In this document: piece after piece, positions 47,948 through 56,951 of the stretch
How the letters are laid out: every line of letters starts with the position of its first letter
How positions within the stretch are numbered: the first letter of the stretch is position 1
Assembly: GCA_012934845.2 (NCBI GenBank)
Contig: WNNJ02001737.1
Span: 43,310-107,309, forward strand
From: Pomphorhynchus laevis
Taxonomy: Eukaryota > Acanthocephala > Palaeacanthocephala > Echinorhynchida > Pomphorhynchidae
Reading direction: 5' to 3'
Length of the DNA: 64,000 bases
Notes under the pieces: generated by a model
The model's database searches: none
What the model was told of the DNA's origin: nothing
The model's input: only the letters and a program-made list of their open reading frames with translations
Program-made: the position numbers and the translations under genes

Positions 47948-50900
47948 TTCTTCTCCTCTCAATATGTTTGTTCGTCTCTTAATCCCGATATCTGGCAGGA
48001 ATCCTCCGTACTCATTGGGATCGTCGATGACTTGCTGAGTTGTACGTTTCTGTCTGTGTTTGCGAAACTTCCTCGATATCGTTGTCGTATAACATCGTAG
48101 GTTCGGCCGTGTCGTTGTGATATGTTGATATTTCTTCCTTTTCCAACTTATTTGTACTCGGATTTATTGAATTAGTCGATGTCGATTTGTTTTCACACTC
48201 TCTACTTCCTTCTGGAGCAAGATGTTGTGTAGACACGATTTGAACTCTCCCCGTCCCATCACATATAGTTGAATAGGCTTGATTCGCGTCAAGCAGTTCG
48301 ACCTTATCTACAGCAGGCTCATATTTCGAGAATCTATTCAGTCGCTTGAATAGCACGTTATTAGCGTCAACCAACCCGGTAGACTGATGTTTTGAGGGTA
48401 TCGTCTCGGAAATGCGAAAATTCGATTGCGTGGACTGTCATTCGTTGCAGTGCAGATAAGTCCGCGGATGGACCATAACGCATCTGGTAATTTCTCTTCC
48501 CATCTTGGTAGACCCAATTTTTTATTTTCAAGTGTTAGCAAGATGCTCTTCCATAACGTTCCATTTAACCTTTCACATTGTGAGTTCCCTTGTGATCTTA
48601 AAGGAGTCGTTTGACTTGAAGAGATACCCAAACCGATCAGCCAATTTGTCAAATCTCGAGAGAAAAAAACAGCTCCACGGTCCGAATGGATATAATTTGG
48701 ACATCCACATAACTCAATGATTTGACGAAGACACGCTTTAGCCGTTTTTGCAGATGTATCGCGGACAGCAAAAGCAAATGGATAGCGAGTGTACTCATCG
48801 ATTGCAGTGAACAAATATGTTGCGCTGGTTGATGATCGTGGAAGAGGACCTTTGAAATCAACTGATATGCGTTCCATGGGAGAGTCGACTTTATCATATG
48901 AAGATCAACTGGAGGTTTGTAGAAACGTAGCTTGATACGGCAGCAAATTTGACACATTGACGTAATCTCCCATACGTCACTTACCGAGTATGGAAGGTTT
49001 TGATTTTGTATAAAATGTAACATCCGTGTGACCCCTGGGTGTAGCAATTTTTCGTGAAGTTTATGAAGATCCTCAAGATGATTTATTGATCCACATACGT
49101 CGCGTGACATAACATCAGCCGATTTATTAAAGTTCTCCGGGCGATATCGTATTGCGTACCGGAAACTTGCAAGATCCATTCACCATCTTGCAACTTTGTC
49201 ATTTTTGACTTTCCCATGACGTGTGTGATTAAAAATGAAGGCTACAGACTTCTGGTCAGTTATGAGAGTAAAGAGACGTGGCGCCAGGTAGTGTTTCCAA
49301 TTTCGCAATGCTTCGATTATTGCGTATGCTTCTTTTTCTATAATATGATGTCGTATTTCGTGAATGTTCAGCGTTCTTGAAAAGAAAGCCACGGGTCTGT
49401 CTATTTGAAATAGTGTCGCGCCAATTGCAGTGTTGGATGCATCAGTTTCAACCACGAAAGGAACATCCTCGTCGATGTTATGTACGCATGCACTTTTTAT
49501 ATCGGTTTTGATCAATTCTATAGCTTCACGAGCGAGTCTATCCAATGGAAACGTCAAGTCAGTTCTTGTCAAAATCGCTTTTTTTGTTGAAAAATTCTTA
49601 ATCCACTTGCTATAATAGAAAAAGAAACCCATAAGTCGTTTGAGTGTCTGATTATCGTGTGGAATCCTTAGTTGATTTAGCGCTGCGAGTCGACTGGGAT
49701 CGGGTCGTAATGTTTTGTGAGATATCTCGTACCCAAGCGTGTGTATTGTTTCAACGCGGTACTAGGTTTTATCGTTATTGATTTGCAGTTCGTATCGATG
49801 CAAAGCGTCTTTAAACCATTTTAGATTTTCATCATGATCCGAAATCGTTATGTCACACACAATAATGTCATCAAGGTATGAATGCACCCCTTTTAACCCG
49901 TTGATCTCTATAAACTTATTTATGTATCACTGGAAACTGGAAACTCCATTGGTTACCCCCATGGGAATTTTCTTGAATTGGTAGTGTTTTCCGCAAGCCT
50001 CAAAAGCTGTATAGTGTCGTTCCAGTGGGTCAATATCGATCTGGTAATATGCTTCCCTTAAATCGACAAGAGAATAATATTCGTGTTTAGAAACCTCATT
50101 CACAAGATCGGTTATCCTCGGTAGTGGATAAGCGTCCAGAAACGTATAGCTGTTTATCGTTTGTGAAAAATCCACTACAAGTCGTTTTCTACCAGTATTC
50201 CGGGATACAACGACAACTTGCGCTCGCCATGGAGATATGCTCTCCTCGATTACATCATTATTTAGCATACGCTGTGTCTCGCTTCGAATAAATTTTCTAT
50301 TTTGTTTGTTGAACTTCTAGCTTTTTGTTGCAATAGGGCGTAGATCTGAACTGATATTTTGAAATAATCGAGGACTCTCGATTTCAGCTATCGATGCAGC
50401 TACCATTTCAAAGCATGACAAAGATCCACCAAATTGTATTGTGAATTTCTCATGTTTTTTCAAGAATGATAGGTCCAAAATGGCGTCGGTGCAAAGTTGT
50501 GGTAGAATAAACATGTCGACGTTTAGGTACTTTTTATTGTCGAGTTCAAAATTTACTGTGCATTTTCCGGATACCCTTTTTATGGTTTTTGACGCTAAAT
50601 ATACTTGGGTATCTGCCTGATGTACTTGAAGACATAACGCCTGTGCGACTTTACTATCCAAGAAGTTCAAAGAGCTGCCAGTGTCGACTAATGCTTCGAA
50701 CCTCCTATCCATAATATATATATCGGGACCTTTAGCTGAAAGTTTGAATTCACGTTGAGGGATGAAATTAATACAGCTGACGATGATATTTGATCTCGTT
50801 TTAAAGAATTGCATACACGAGCAAAGTAGCCCTGTTTTCCGCATTTATGACATGTTATCATTCTGGCTGGACAATTTAATCGTTGATGTTTTCTTCCTCC

Positions 50901-51686
50901 ACAGAAATAACATGTTGTACCCTTTACGTACGTATAACGGTTCGGAGTAACGCTCACCTGATTTACACAATGTTGACTTGAACCCAATTCGTTATCGGAA
51001 TCCATTTTAATTACAGAGGATATTTTCTTCTCAGTGTTGACAGTCACCACACTTAACTGCTAAGTTAGTTCTGATTCGTAAGTCAGATGATAAAAGCTGA
51101 TACTTTGTTGTGCGGTCGTAAGTGATTTGGCGACAGTGACAGCCCTGTCCAAATCCAACTGATCAAATTCGAGAAGACGCTGTCTGACTGTATCTAACCG
51201 CAAACCCCGTATAAACGAATCCGTTATGTACTAATTCCTAAACTCATTAGCGGTTGCAGTTTTGAAATTGCAATCTCTGGACAATAAACGTAGTGACTGC
51301 ATAAAGGAATCTATATCTTCGTCGATTTTCTGTGATCGAATCAACAGTATGTGTGTCGCAAGAATTTCATTAGGTTTCTTTATATATATTCGCTCCAGTG
51401 TATACATGGCATCTTTAAATTCCGTGCAATCCTCAATGAGCTCATAGACTTGTGTTCCAACATGCATCATAAGGCATTCCAAAGGATTTACGTCTGGACT
51501 CGTCGTCAGCAAATATGTGAAGTTGCGTTTCCAGAGCTTAAACTTTCTTTGACTGTCGATTTCATCTGAAGACACATCGAATCGTTCTAGTCGAATGTTC
51601 GACCGTTGGCCAGATGACTGTGAGAGTTGATTGATTTGTTGACTATCCAGCGACATTGATTTGACTCCTTATTGTGTTGAATAAAT

Positions 51687-51762
51687 TGTTGTAGCTTAAA
51701 CCAAGTAGGTTTTATTCAACACAAAGTAATCTAGAATAAAACTAAATCGAATTAATATAACA
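51687..51762 (-). repeat. Mag-2 5' LTR (76 bp)
   Basis: The upstream LTR of the minus-strand element. It holds the complement of the 14 bases just inside the element (51,672-51,685 pairs with 51,711-51,724), as in Mag-1. Confidence 0.9.
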
Positions 51763-52306
51763 CATGGCGCTCCAGCTACAAAGAAAAAATTAAAGAGACT
51801 AGCACTCTCATCTTTATCTTCCATATTGGCAAATCAATTTCTCCCTACCTTCACAACTCGAGTAAAATAATAGGGGTTCACTGTTACGGTGATCTAGTCG
51901 CCGAAAGCCGATCTGACTAGACTTAAACCTACCCTGAAGAAAGGTAGGTGGGCCCTGAAACGGGCTCAGCATCTGTCATTGAATGGGAAAACCCAAGTGC
52001 GCCTCTGAGGTACTTGTGCTATCTCGGGATTAGTTTTCTTTTCGAGAGGACGTCCCCAGATCAATACTAAGTTTTCTCAAGCTCCTCATATCGCGATTAC
52101 CGAGCATAGTCCTCCTTGATTGGGTTATTCGGGGGGGAGTTGAAAGACTCCGTGTGATTCAGTTGGAGAGCGGCGTGTTGGATTGGCTGGAGGGCTTAGA
52201 TCTTGAGGGACCTGAGGCCGTGACGATATGAAATTCAAATTAATATTATTTTTGAATACAGTTTTATATTTAAGATTTAAAGATTTATTTTTTTAACATG
52301 GCAAAT

Positions 52307-52322
52307 GCGTGCCAGCGCACGC
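52307..52322 (-). promoter_or_regulatory. 3' UTR stem-loop of L2b
   Basis: On the element strand GCGTGC-GCTG-GCACGC, followed by 'atttgcca'. Compared with L2a, an A-T pair is replaced by a G-C pair with pairing kept. Confidence 0.6.
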
Positions 52323-52354
52323 TTACATGACCACAACAAAAACAAAACTGTGAA

Positions 52355-52876
52355 TCAGGCGTCGAGAAGGTGTGAACGGAGGAGGTGTTTGAATGTGATA
52401 AAAGAGGGAGCGCGGCGGACGTCGAGAGGGAGTTGATTCCAGGCGAGTGAAGCGGCGACGAGGAAGGATCGGAGACCGTAGTTGTTGGAGTAATTAGGAA
52501 CGTGGAGTAAGAGGGTATGACAGAAACGAAGCGATAGCGAGGTGGGGCGAGTATCGTCTAAGAAAGGAAGGTTGATGAACGATGGGGAGCCGACAGCGAT
52601 GAGACGAAAAGTAATGAGAAGAAGGCGGAGTTTGATGCGGATGTGGATGGTGGGCCAGGAGAGTTGGGCAAAATATGTGGATGTGTGGTCGAAGCGACGG
52701 AGGCGAAAGAGCACTCGAACGGCGGTGTTGATTATTCGTTGTAGGGGTAGGATGATGGATTTTGGAGAATTGGCGAAAATGGCTAAGGCAGTAATCGATT
52801 TTAGGGAAAAGAAGCGATGAAAGAAGAGACATACAAGAACGGAAGTCGATAAGGGGGCGGATACGGCGGATGTCAC
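52355..52876 (-). pseudogene. L2b ORF2 C-terminal block
   Basis: Overlaps the main frame and carries the true C-terminus: LPLQRIINTAVRVLFRLRRFDHTS, FINLPFLDDTRPTSLSLRFCH, NYGLRSFLVAASLAWNQLPLDVRR. The same blocks occur in L2a (36,141-36,626), which supports this frame as the genuine end of the protein. Confidence 0.8.
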
Positions 52877-54776
52877 GAAGAATTAAGTTAGACGAGCGGA
52901 CCTTGTCACGGACGAAGGGTTTAAGGGAAAGGTGATCATCGAAATGGAAGCCTAAGAAAGTGAGATTGTGGACTACAGGGATGATCGATGAGGCAAAAGA
53001 TACAATGGGAGGAGATATGCTTGGTTTACGGGGAAGGATCCACATTATTTTGGACTTTTCGGCGTTTAGAACGAGATGGAGATTGGAGAGACGCTTGTAG
53101 ATAGAAGAGAGACAGTTGGAGGCAGAAATGGCGATATCGTGTATGCGATGTGCGGGTGCATGAGCATAGATTAGAATGTCATCGGCGTATTGCATGACGT
53201 TAAAGGAGTAAGGTTTGATAAATGGAGAGAGATCGCCAAGCAAAAGAGAGAATAGCAGGGGACCTAGGACTGAACCTTGTGGAACCCCGCAAAAAATAGG
53301 GATGGGAGGGGAGGATGATGAATTAGAACAGACGCGAAAGGAACGGTCGGATAGATATGAGGCGAACCAAGCTACGGAGGAGGAAGAAAAGCCGTAATCA
53401 TAACGAAGGCGAGAAAGGAGGACGGAGTGGTCGACAATGTCGAATGCGGAGGAGAGGTCCAGGGAGATGAGAACACTATATAGAGCCTTGTCTCGAGAAA
53501 TGAGTAAGTCGTTGTACACTTTTATGCATGCGATTTCTGTCGAGTGATTAGAGCGGAAAGCGGATTGGAAAGGAGGGTACAGATTGGATGAGGAGAGATA
53601 AGCGTTGATTTGTATTAAGATGAGGCGTTCTAAGAGCTTAGAAAGAGTAGGGAGTAGTGAAATGGGGCGATAGCTGGAAGGAAGGGAGGGGTCGAGCGAT
53701 TGTTTCTTAAGGAGGGGACGAACGATTGCGGATTTCCAGTGTGAAGGGAAGATACGACTGCGGATGGACGAGTTAAACAAGGTTGTGAGAAATGGGGATA
53801 TCGATGAGCATATAGATTTTAATATGTGGGTAGGCAGGGGATCGGCAAGTGAGGTTTTGTTGGGCAAGGACATGAGGACAGATGATACTTCTGTAGGTGA
53901 TACAGGGAGAAGATGAAAGAGTTCGGGAAGGATGAGAGTAGACTGGGCAGAGTGGAATAGGATGGAGACCGGGGTGTGAGAGAGCAGCGTGGATACTTTA
54001 GTCTGGAGAAATGACGAATAATCATTAGCATTGATGTTGCAAGGCGTAGAGGAACGAGCCAGGATTGAGTTAAAAGTATGCCAGAGAGTCTTAGAGTTGA
54101 ATGAAGTGATTATTTTATGCTGCCAGAAGGAGTTGCATTTGGTACGTAGTAGGTTGAGATGAGACCGGCGAAGAGCAAGATAGGAATCACGGAAAGACGG
54201 AGTGATCGAGCGGAAATCGCGTCTGAGAGAGCGGTGATAGACTCGAAAAGCATGGCGGAGTCGACGCTTTGAGAGTAGGCATTGGATGTCAAACCATGGG
54301 GCACGGTGCAAGCGACGGTGTGGGTGAGACTTGAAGGGCAAGAGAATATCGAGAGTGGATGTGAGTTCAGAGTCGAAAAGAAAGGCGAGATCGTGAGGAG
54401 ATGAATATGTTATTGTGGGTAATGATAGAGACGATTTGAGTAAGGCAGAGCGGAGAAGGGAAAGGTCAAGATTTCTCCAAGGGCGACGTAGGATTGTAGG
54501 TGTGTGAGGAGGGGTGTGGTTGCGAGCGAGATCAAGGGTGATAAGAAAGTGATCGGATAGACCAGGATCAGAGATGGACAGTGAGGTGTGGGCAGCAAAA
54601 TGATCGGGGACAGCGATGATGTCGAGTGCCCCGCCAAGTATATGTGTGGGGGCAGTGGAGATTAGTTTGTAATTGTAGTTGGATAGAATGTTGATGAAGC
54701 GGATGGAATCTGTGGAAGAGGGGCGGTCTAGGCGGATATTGAAGTCACCTAGAACGAGTGAAGGGATTGAGGACAA
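52494..54776 (-). CDS. L2b ORF2, endonuclease end and reverse transcriptase
   Basis: About 760 codons open in one frame. The 5' limit is a frame change, not a start (the first codon is TTG). It begins inside the endonuclease: LVLGDFNIRLD (residue 7, catalytic GDFN), THILGGALDIIAV and DPGLSDHFLITLDL (SDH motif). The reverse transcriptase follows: YRPISLLPTLSKLLERLI, ISLDLSSAFDIVDH (catalytic D), GVPQGSVLGPLLFSLLLGDL, VMQYADDILIYAHA (catalytic DD) and LGFHFDDHLSLKPF. All catalytic motifs I can check are intact. The last 130 or so residues read out of the true frame, since the C-terminal block SNNYGLRSFLVAASLAWNQLP lies in the overlapping frame at 52,876-52,355. Confidence 0.85.
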   Translation of the reverse strand: MSSIPSLVLGDFNIRLDRPSSTDSIRFINILSNYNYKLISTAPTHILGGALDIIAVPDHFAAHTSLSISDPGLSDHFLITLDLARNHTPPHTPTILRRPWRNLDLSLLRSALLKSSLSLPTITYSSPHDLAFLFDSELTSTLDILLPFKSHPHRRLHRAPWFDIQCLLSKRRLRHAFRVYHRSLRRDFRSITPSFRDSYLALRRSHLNLLRTKCNSFWQHKIITSFNSKTLWHTFNSILARSSTPCNINANDYSSFLQTKVSTLLSHTPVSILFHSAQSTLILPELFHLLPVSPTEVSSVLMSLPNKTSLADPLPTHILKSICSSISPFLTTLFNSSIRSRIFPSHWKSAIVRPLLKKQSLDPSLPSSYRPISLLPTLSKLLERLILIQINAYLSSSNLYPPFQSAFRSNHSTEIACIKVYNDLLISRDKALYSVLISLDLSSAFDIVDHSVLLSRLRYDYGFSSSSVAWFASYLSDRSFRVCSNSSSSPPIPIFCGVPQGSVLGPLLFSLLLGDLSPFIKPYSFNVMQYADDILIYAHAPAHRIHDIAISASNCLSSIYKRLSNLHLVLNAEKSKIMWILPRKPSISPPIVSFASSIIPVVHNLTFLGFHFDDHLSLKPFVRDKVRSSNLILRDIRRIRPLIDFRSCMSLLSSLLFPKIDYCLSHFRQFSKIHHPTPTTNNQHRRSSALSPPSLRPHIHIFCPTLLAHHPHPHQTPPSSHYFSSHRCRLPIVHQPSFLRRYSPHLAIASFLSYPLTPRS

Positions 54777-55327
54777 AGAACAATGAGAAAGGAGATCAGC
54801 GAGTTCGGTAAAATTAAGGCTGTAGGAGCTGATGAACCAGGACGGTATACAATGGCGAGATCTAGAGTGATCGAGTTAGAATAACGACAAGTGAGCAATT
54901 CAAAAGAGCAAGGACTGAAAGGGGGATTGATTTTGCGAAGAGACGCTGGGTGACGCGCGAATGCGACGATGCCGCCATGATTAGAGGATTTAGAAGGGCA
55001 TGAGCTGAGGGGGCGGGCGGATTCGACTAGGGAGCAACCGGCAGAGAGCAGACGGCGAATGGAAAGGTCGTCGGAATCTGAGTGCCAGGATTCGGTGAGG
55101 CAGAAGAGATCGATGGATTGCTTGGTGAATAGGTTGAGGATAAGATCGGATTTATTGAGAATAGATCTAGTGTTGAGGAGACCGAGGCGGAAACCGTATG
55201 CTGTGTCGAAAGAGACTAGTGGAGAAGACACATAGGAGAGATGGAGCGCCATCGAATTTTTGGACGGGTGTGGACAATTTGAAAATTTCCGTCTATGTTT
55301 CGGATGGCGAAATATGTTTCCTTTCAT
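54749..55327 (-). CDS. L2b ORF2, endonuclease N-terminus
   Basis: 192 codons from an ATG at 55,327. It holds the first endonuclease motifs: LGLLNTRSILNKSDLI (near residue 48), IDLFCLTESWHSD (residue ~72, metal-binding E), and HGGIVAFAR. The next block, LTCRYSNSITLDLAIVYRPGSS, completes the central fold. It then leaves the true frame close to 54,800; the endonuclease continues in 54,776-52,494. One small insertion or deletion thus separates it from the main frame. Confidence 0.8.
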   Translation of the reverse strand: MKGNIFRHPKHRRKFSNCPHPSKNSMALHLSYVSSPLVSFDTAYGFRLGLLNTRSILNKSDLILNLFTKQSIDLFCLTESWHSDSDDLSIRRLLSAGCSLVESARPLSSCPSKSSNHGGIVAFARHPASLRKINPPFSPCSFELLTCRYSNSITLDLAIVYRPGSSAPTALILPNSLISFLIVLCPQSLHSF

Positions 55328-55354
55328 TTTGTAACAACATTGTAGCTAAAGTGA

Positions 55355-55710
55355 TGTTTATTGGGCTATCTCGGGATTAGTCTTCTTTTCGAGATGACGT
55401 CCCCCAGAGCAAAGCCTAAGGTTTCTTAAGCTCATCGTCTCTCGTTTACCTAGCATAGTTCGCGCCGATTGGATTCTTCAGGGGTAAAAGACCCCGGGTG
55501 GTTCAGTCGGAAGGAGGCGTGTTGGATCGGTTGGGGCTCAGATCTCCTGGATTCAGGCCATAAAGAAAGGGAAGGCGCATGAAAAGAATTGTAGATAGAA
55601 GTGCGGTTTTTGCTTAACTGACTGTCTCTTTAACTTAACTGACATTTATGACATTTGTCTTTTGCTTAATGTTTTTGTGATATAATAAAATCTTTATTAT
55701 GATGATGTTT
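55355..55710 (+). mobile_element. J LINE 3' fragment (J6)
   Basis: Starts at 'gggctatctcgggattagtc' (end of ORF2), runs through 'ggcgtgttggatcgg' and 'caggccataaag', and has a 3' UTR ending in an 'aataaaatctttatt' tail near 55,700. Only the last 70 or so codons remain. Confidence 0.8.
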
Positions 55711-56171
55711 ATTAAAACACACAAGCCTTTTTCTTCATTCAGTTTTTATGGCGATACTTCATGAATGGATATTTGACTTTGTGCGATAATAACATTCGTT
55801 CACTGCCACTTATAAATTAGTTTTGTTGAATTCGATCAACTCTGAACGTATTATTAAAATAAATTTAACTTTGTATCATCTGAATATCCAAATTAATTTA
55901 TACTATCAACATAATCTATTATCACTAGAATGTATAATCCCGAATTTATATAATTTAGGAATTATTCAAAAAAGTTTTGATTGATATATAAAATGCCGGG
56001 GACGGAGTAGATGACAACGAAAATAGGCTTCGTACGGTTGCATTTTATAGAAATATGTTGAGCCACCTTTATTATGCTTATTTTTTGTCACAAATGAAAG
56101 TTATTTAATGTTTTTAATATTATTTAAATATTAAATAGTTGATACTGATCCATTATCGATTACGAATTATA
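55711..56171. other. AT-rich stretch, no gene seen
   Basis: No motif or repeat was recognised between the J6 tail and the foldback. Confidence 0.45.
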
Positions 56172-56335
56172 GGAGATGGATCAAATAAAAGAGGATTTTT
56201 TTGATATTTCGCTAACTTCTGCTAGCATCTTCAGAAAACTACTTTATAATTACAATTACCTTGTAATTTTCTGAAGATGCTAATATAAGTTAGCGAAATA
56301 TCAAAAAAAATTCCTCTTTTCTTGAATCCAGCTCA
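56172..56335. repeat. Foldback whose arms each hold a hammerhead-like core
   Basis: Imperfect inverted arms (56,172-56,236 and 56,266-56,335). Each arm, read outward, contains CTGAAGA, then a GCTA../..TAGC stem, then GAAATATC. On the + strand the right arm has CTGAAGA at 56,271-56,277 and GAAA at 56,294-56,297. Hammerhead consensus is CUGANGA...GAAA, so both cores fit. Stem I would be TTTT/AAAA, and ATAT after GAA gives a tiny self-complementary stem III. One unpaired base precedes stem II. Confidence 0.55.
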
Positions 56336-56473
56336 AATAATTATTTATTATTTGAGTATTTATTTGAAAATAATAAAGGTATATTAAATATTTGTATATC
56401 AACATGATATCATTATACATTTTTTAATTCAATTTGTTTTGTTATGCATTAGGTAATATATTTATTAGCATAC

Positions 56474-56592
56474 CTCAATTATAAATTTTATAACATCTGG
56501 ATCTCTTTTGAAGCAAGCTATTGTTAGTGGATTAGCCTGTTCTATTGGCTCGACAGTTATATCGTCAAGTACGGCACATAGCGTGCTAATGT
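56474..56592 (-). CDS. Ankyrin-like internal exon of a host gene
   Basis: A 119-bp minus-strand open stretch bounded by good splice sites: 'ttttcattttag' before it and GAG|gtatgc after it. After two leftover bases it codes for 39 residues with no stop. The second half, ANPLTIACFKRDPDVIKFIIE, fits the ankyrin pattern 'xTPLHxAxxxxxxxxVxxLLx'. It ends in phase 0. It is too short to stand alone, and I could not find partner exons with confidence, so it is probably one exon of a longer ankyrin-repeat gene. The kinase at 56,952 lies upstream on the opposite strand, perhaps inside an intron of this gene. Confidence 0.5.
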
Positions 56593-56951
56593 CTAAAATG
56601 AAAATGAATTTGTTTAGAAAACGTTTTCCCAGTTAAGACTTTGAAAGAGCATTTCAGTTTATACAAGAAATTAAAAAATGAAAAGCTATTGATTGATTTT
56701 AAATGTAGAAATTACCCTACTGTAAATCGACGGGTTCAGTTATATAAAATAAAAATTAATGTATGAATTATAAACATCAATGACAATCAAGTCAAACCAC
56801 ATAGTCAAACTATCTTTTTATACAAAATAAAATACTGGGCCGATCTAGGTCAAACAAATATTTTAAAAATTAATTAATGTTTTGCATTTAATTCATTTTA
56901 GTCGTATATTTTTAGATTGTACATTTGGTTATAGGCTCTAGGAGATATATA

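Larger units (their letters stand above)
47867..51767 (-). mobile_element. Ty3/gypsy LTR element, Mag-type (Mag-2), broken
   Basis: A whole-length but broken LTR element on the minus strand, inserted into J5 with the 5-bp target duplication CATGG (47,867-47,871 and 51,763-51,767). The 76-bp LTRs (47,872-47,947 and 51,687-51,762) differ at two bases. The parts read right to left: gag (from about 51,656), CCHC knuckle CYFCGGRKHQRLNC (about 50,900), protease ALVDTGSSLN (about 50,690), reverse transcriptase (about 50,270-49,780), RNase H (about 49,460-49,180), integrase (about 49,080-48,400) and a C-terminal tail to about 48,010. It is related to Mag-1 throughout but is a separate subfamily with different LTRs. 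The coding part is interrupted about seven times. Confidence 0.85.
47505..52255 (+). mobile_element. J LINE copy J5, split by Mag-2
   Basis: A 5'-truncated J copy covering the reverse transcriptase to the 3' end. LARIVNRVEILPYTKLFYYEYD starts at about 47,527 and SNLILNSSKSQVV lies near 47,820-47,860. At 47,871 the frame is interrupted by a whole LTR element, and J sequence resumes at 51,763 ('catggcgctcc', matching 'catggcacccc' in J3). It ends with 'cctgaggccgt' near 52,220 and a short 3' UTR. Confidence 0.85.
52262..55345 (-). mobile_element. L2-like LINE, almost whole ORF2 (L2b)
   Basis: A long, well-preserved CR1/L2-group LINE reading right to left, with no ORF1 seen upstream. The endonuclease starts in 55,327-54,749 and continues in another frame from about 54,776. 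The reverse transcriptase is uninterrupted. One more frame change near 52,870 separates the last C-terminal block. The 3' UTR carries a stem-loop (52,307-52,322) and an A/T-rich tail with repeated 'aaatctt'. The C/T-rich sense strand and many Ser/Leu codons set it apart from the AT-rich surroundings. It lies at the end of J5, between two J 3' ends. Confidence 0.9.

Noticed and set aside
52542-53397. Plus-strand open frames over the L2-like LINE (arginine- and glutamate-rich)
   Set aside because: They are antisense shadows of the C/T-rich ORF2 coding strand.
56925-56951. Kinase start at 56,925
   Set aside because: The codon there is TTG. The first in-frame ATG is at 56,952, and splice-acceptor-like sequence lies just upstream.
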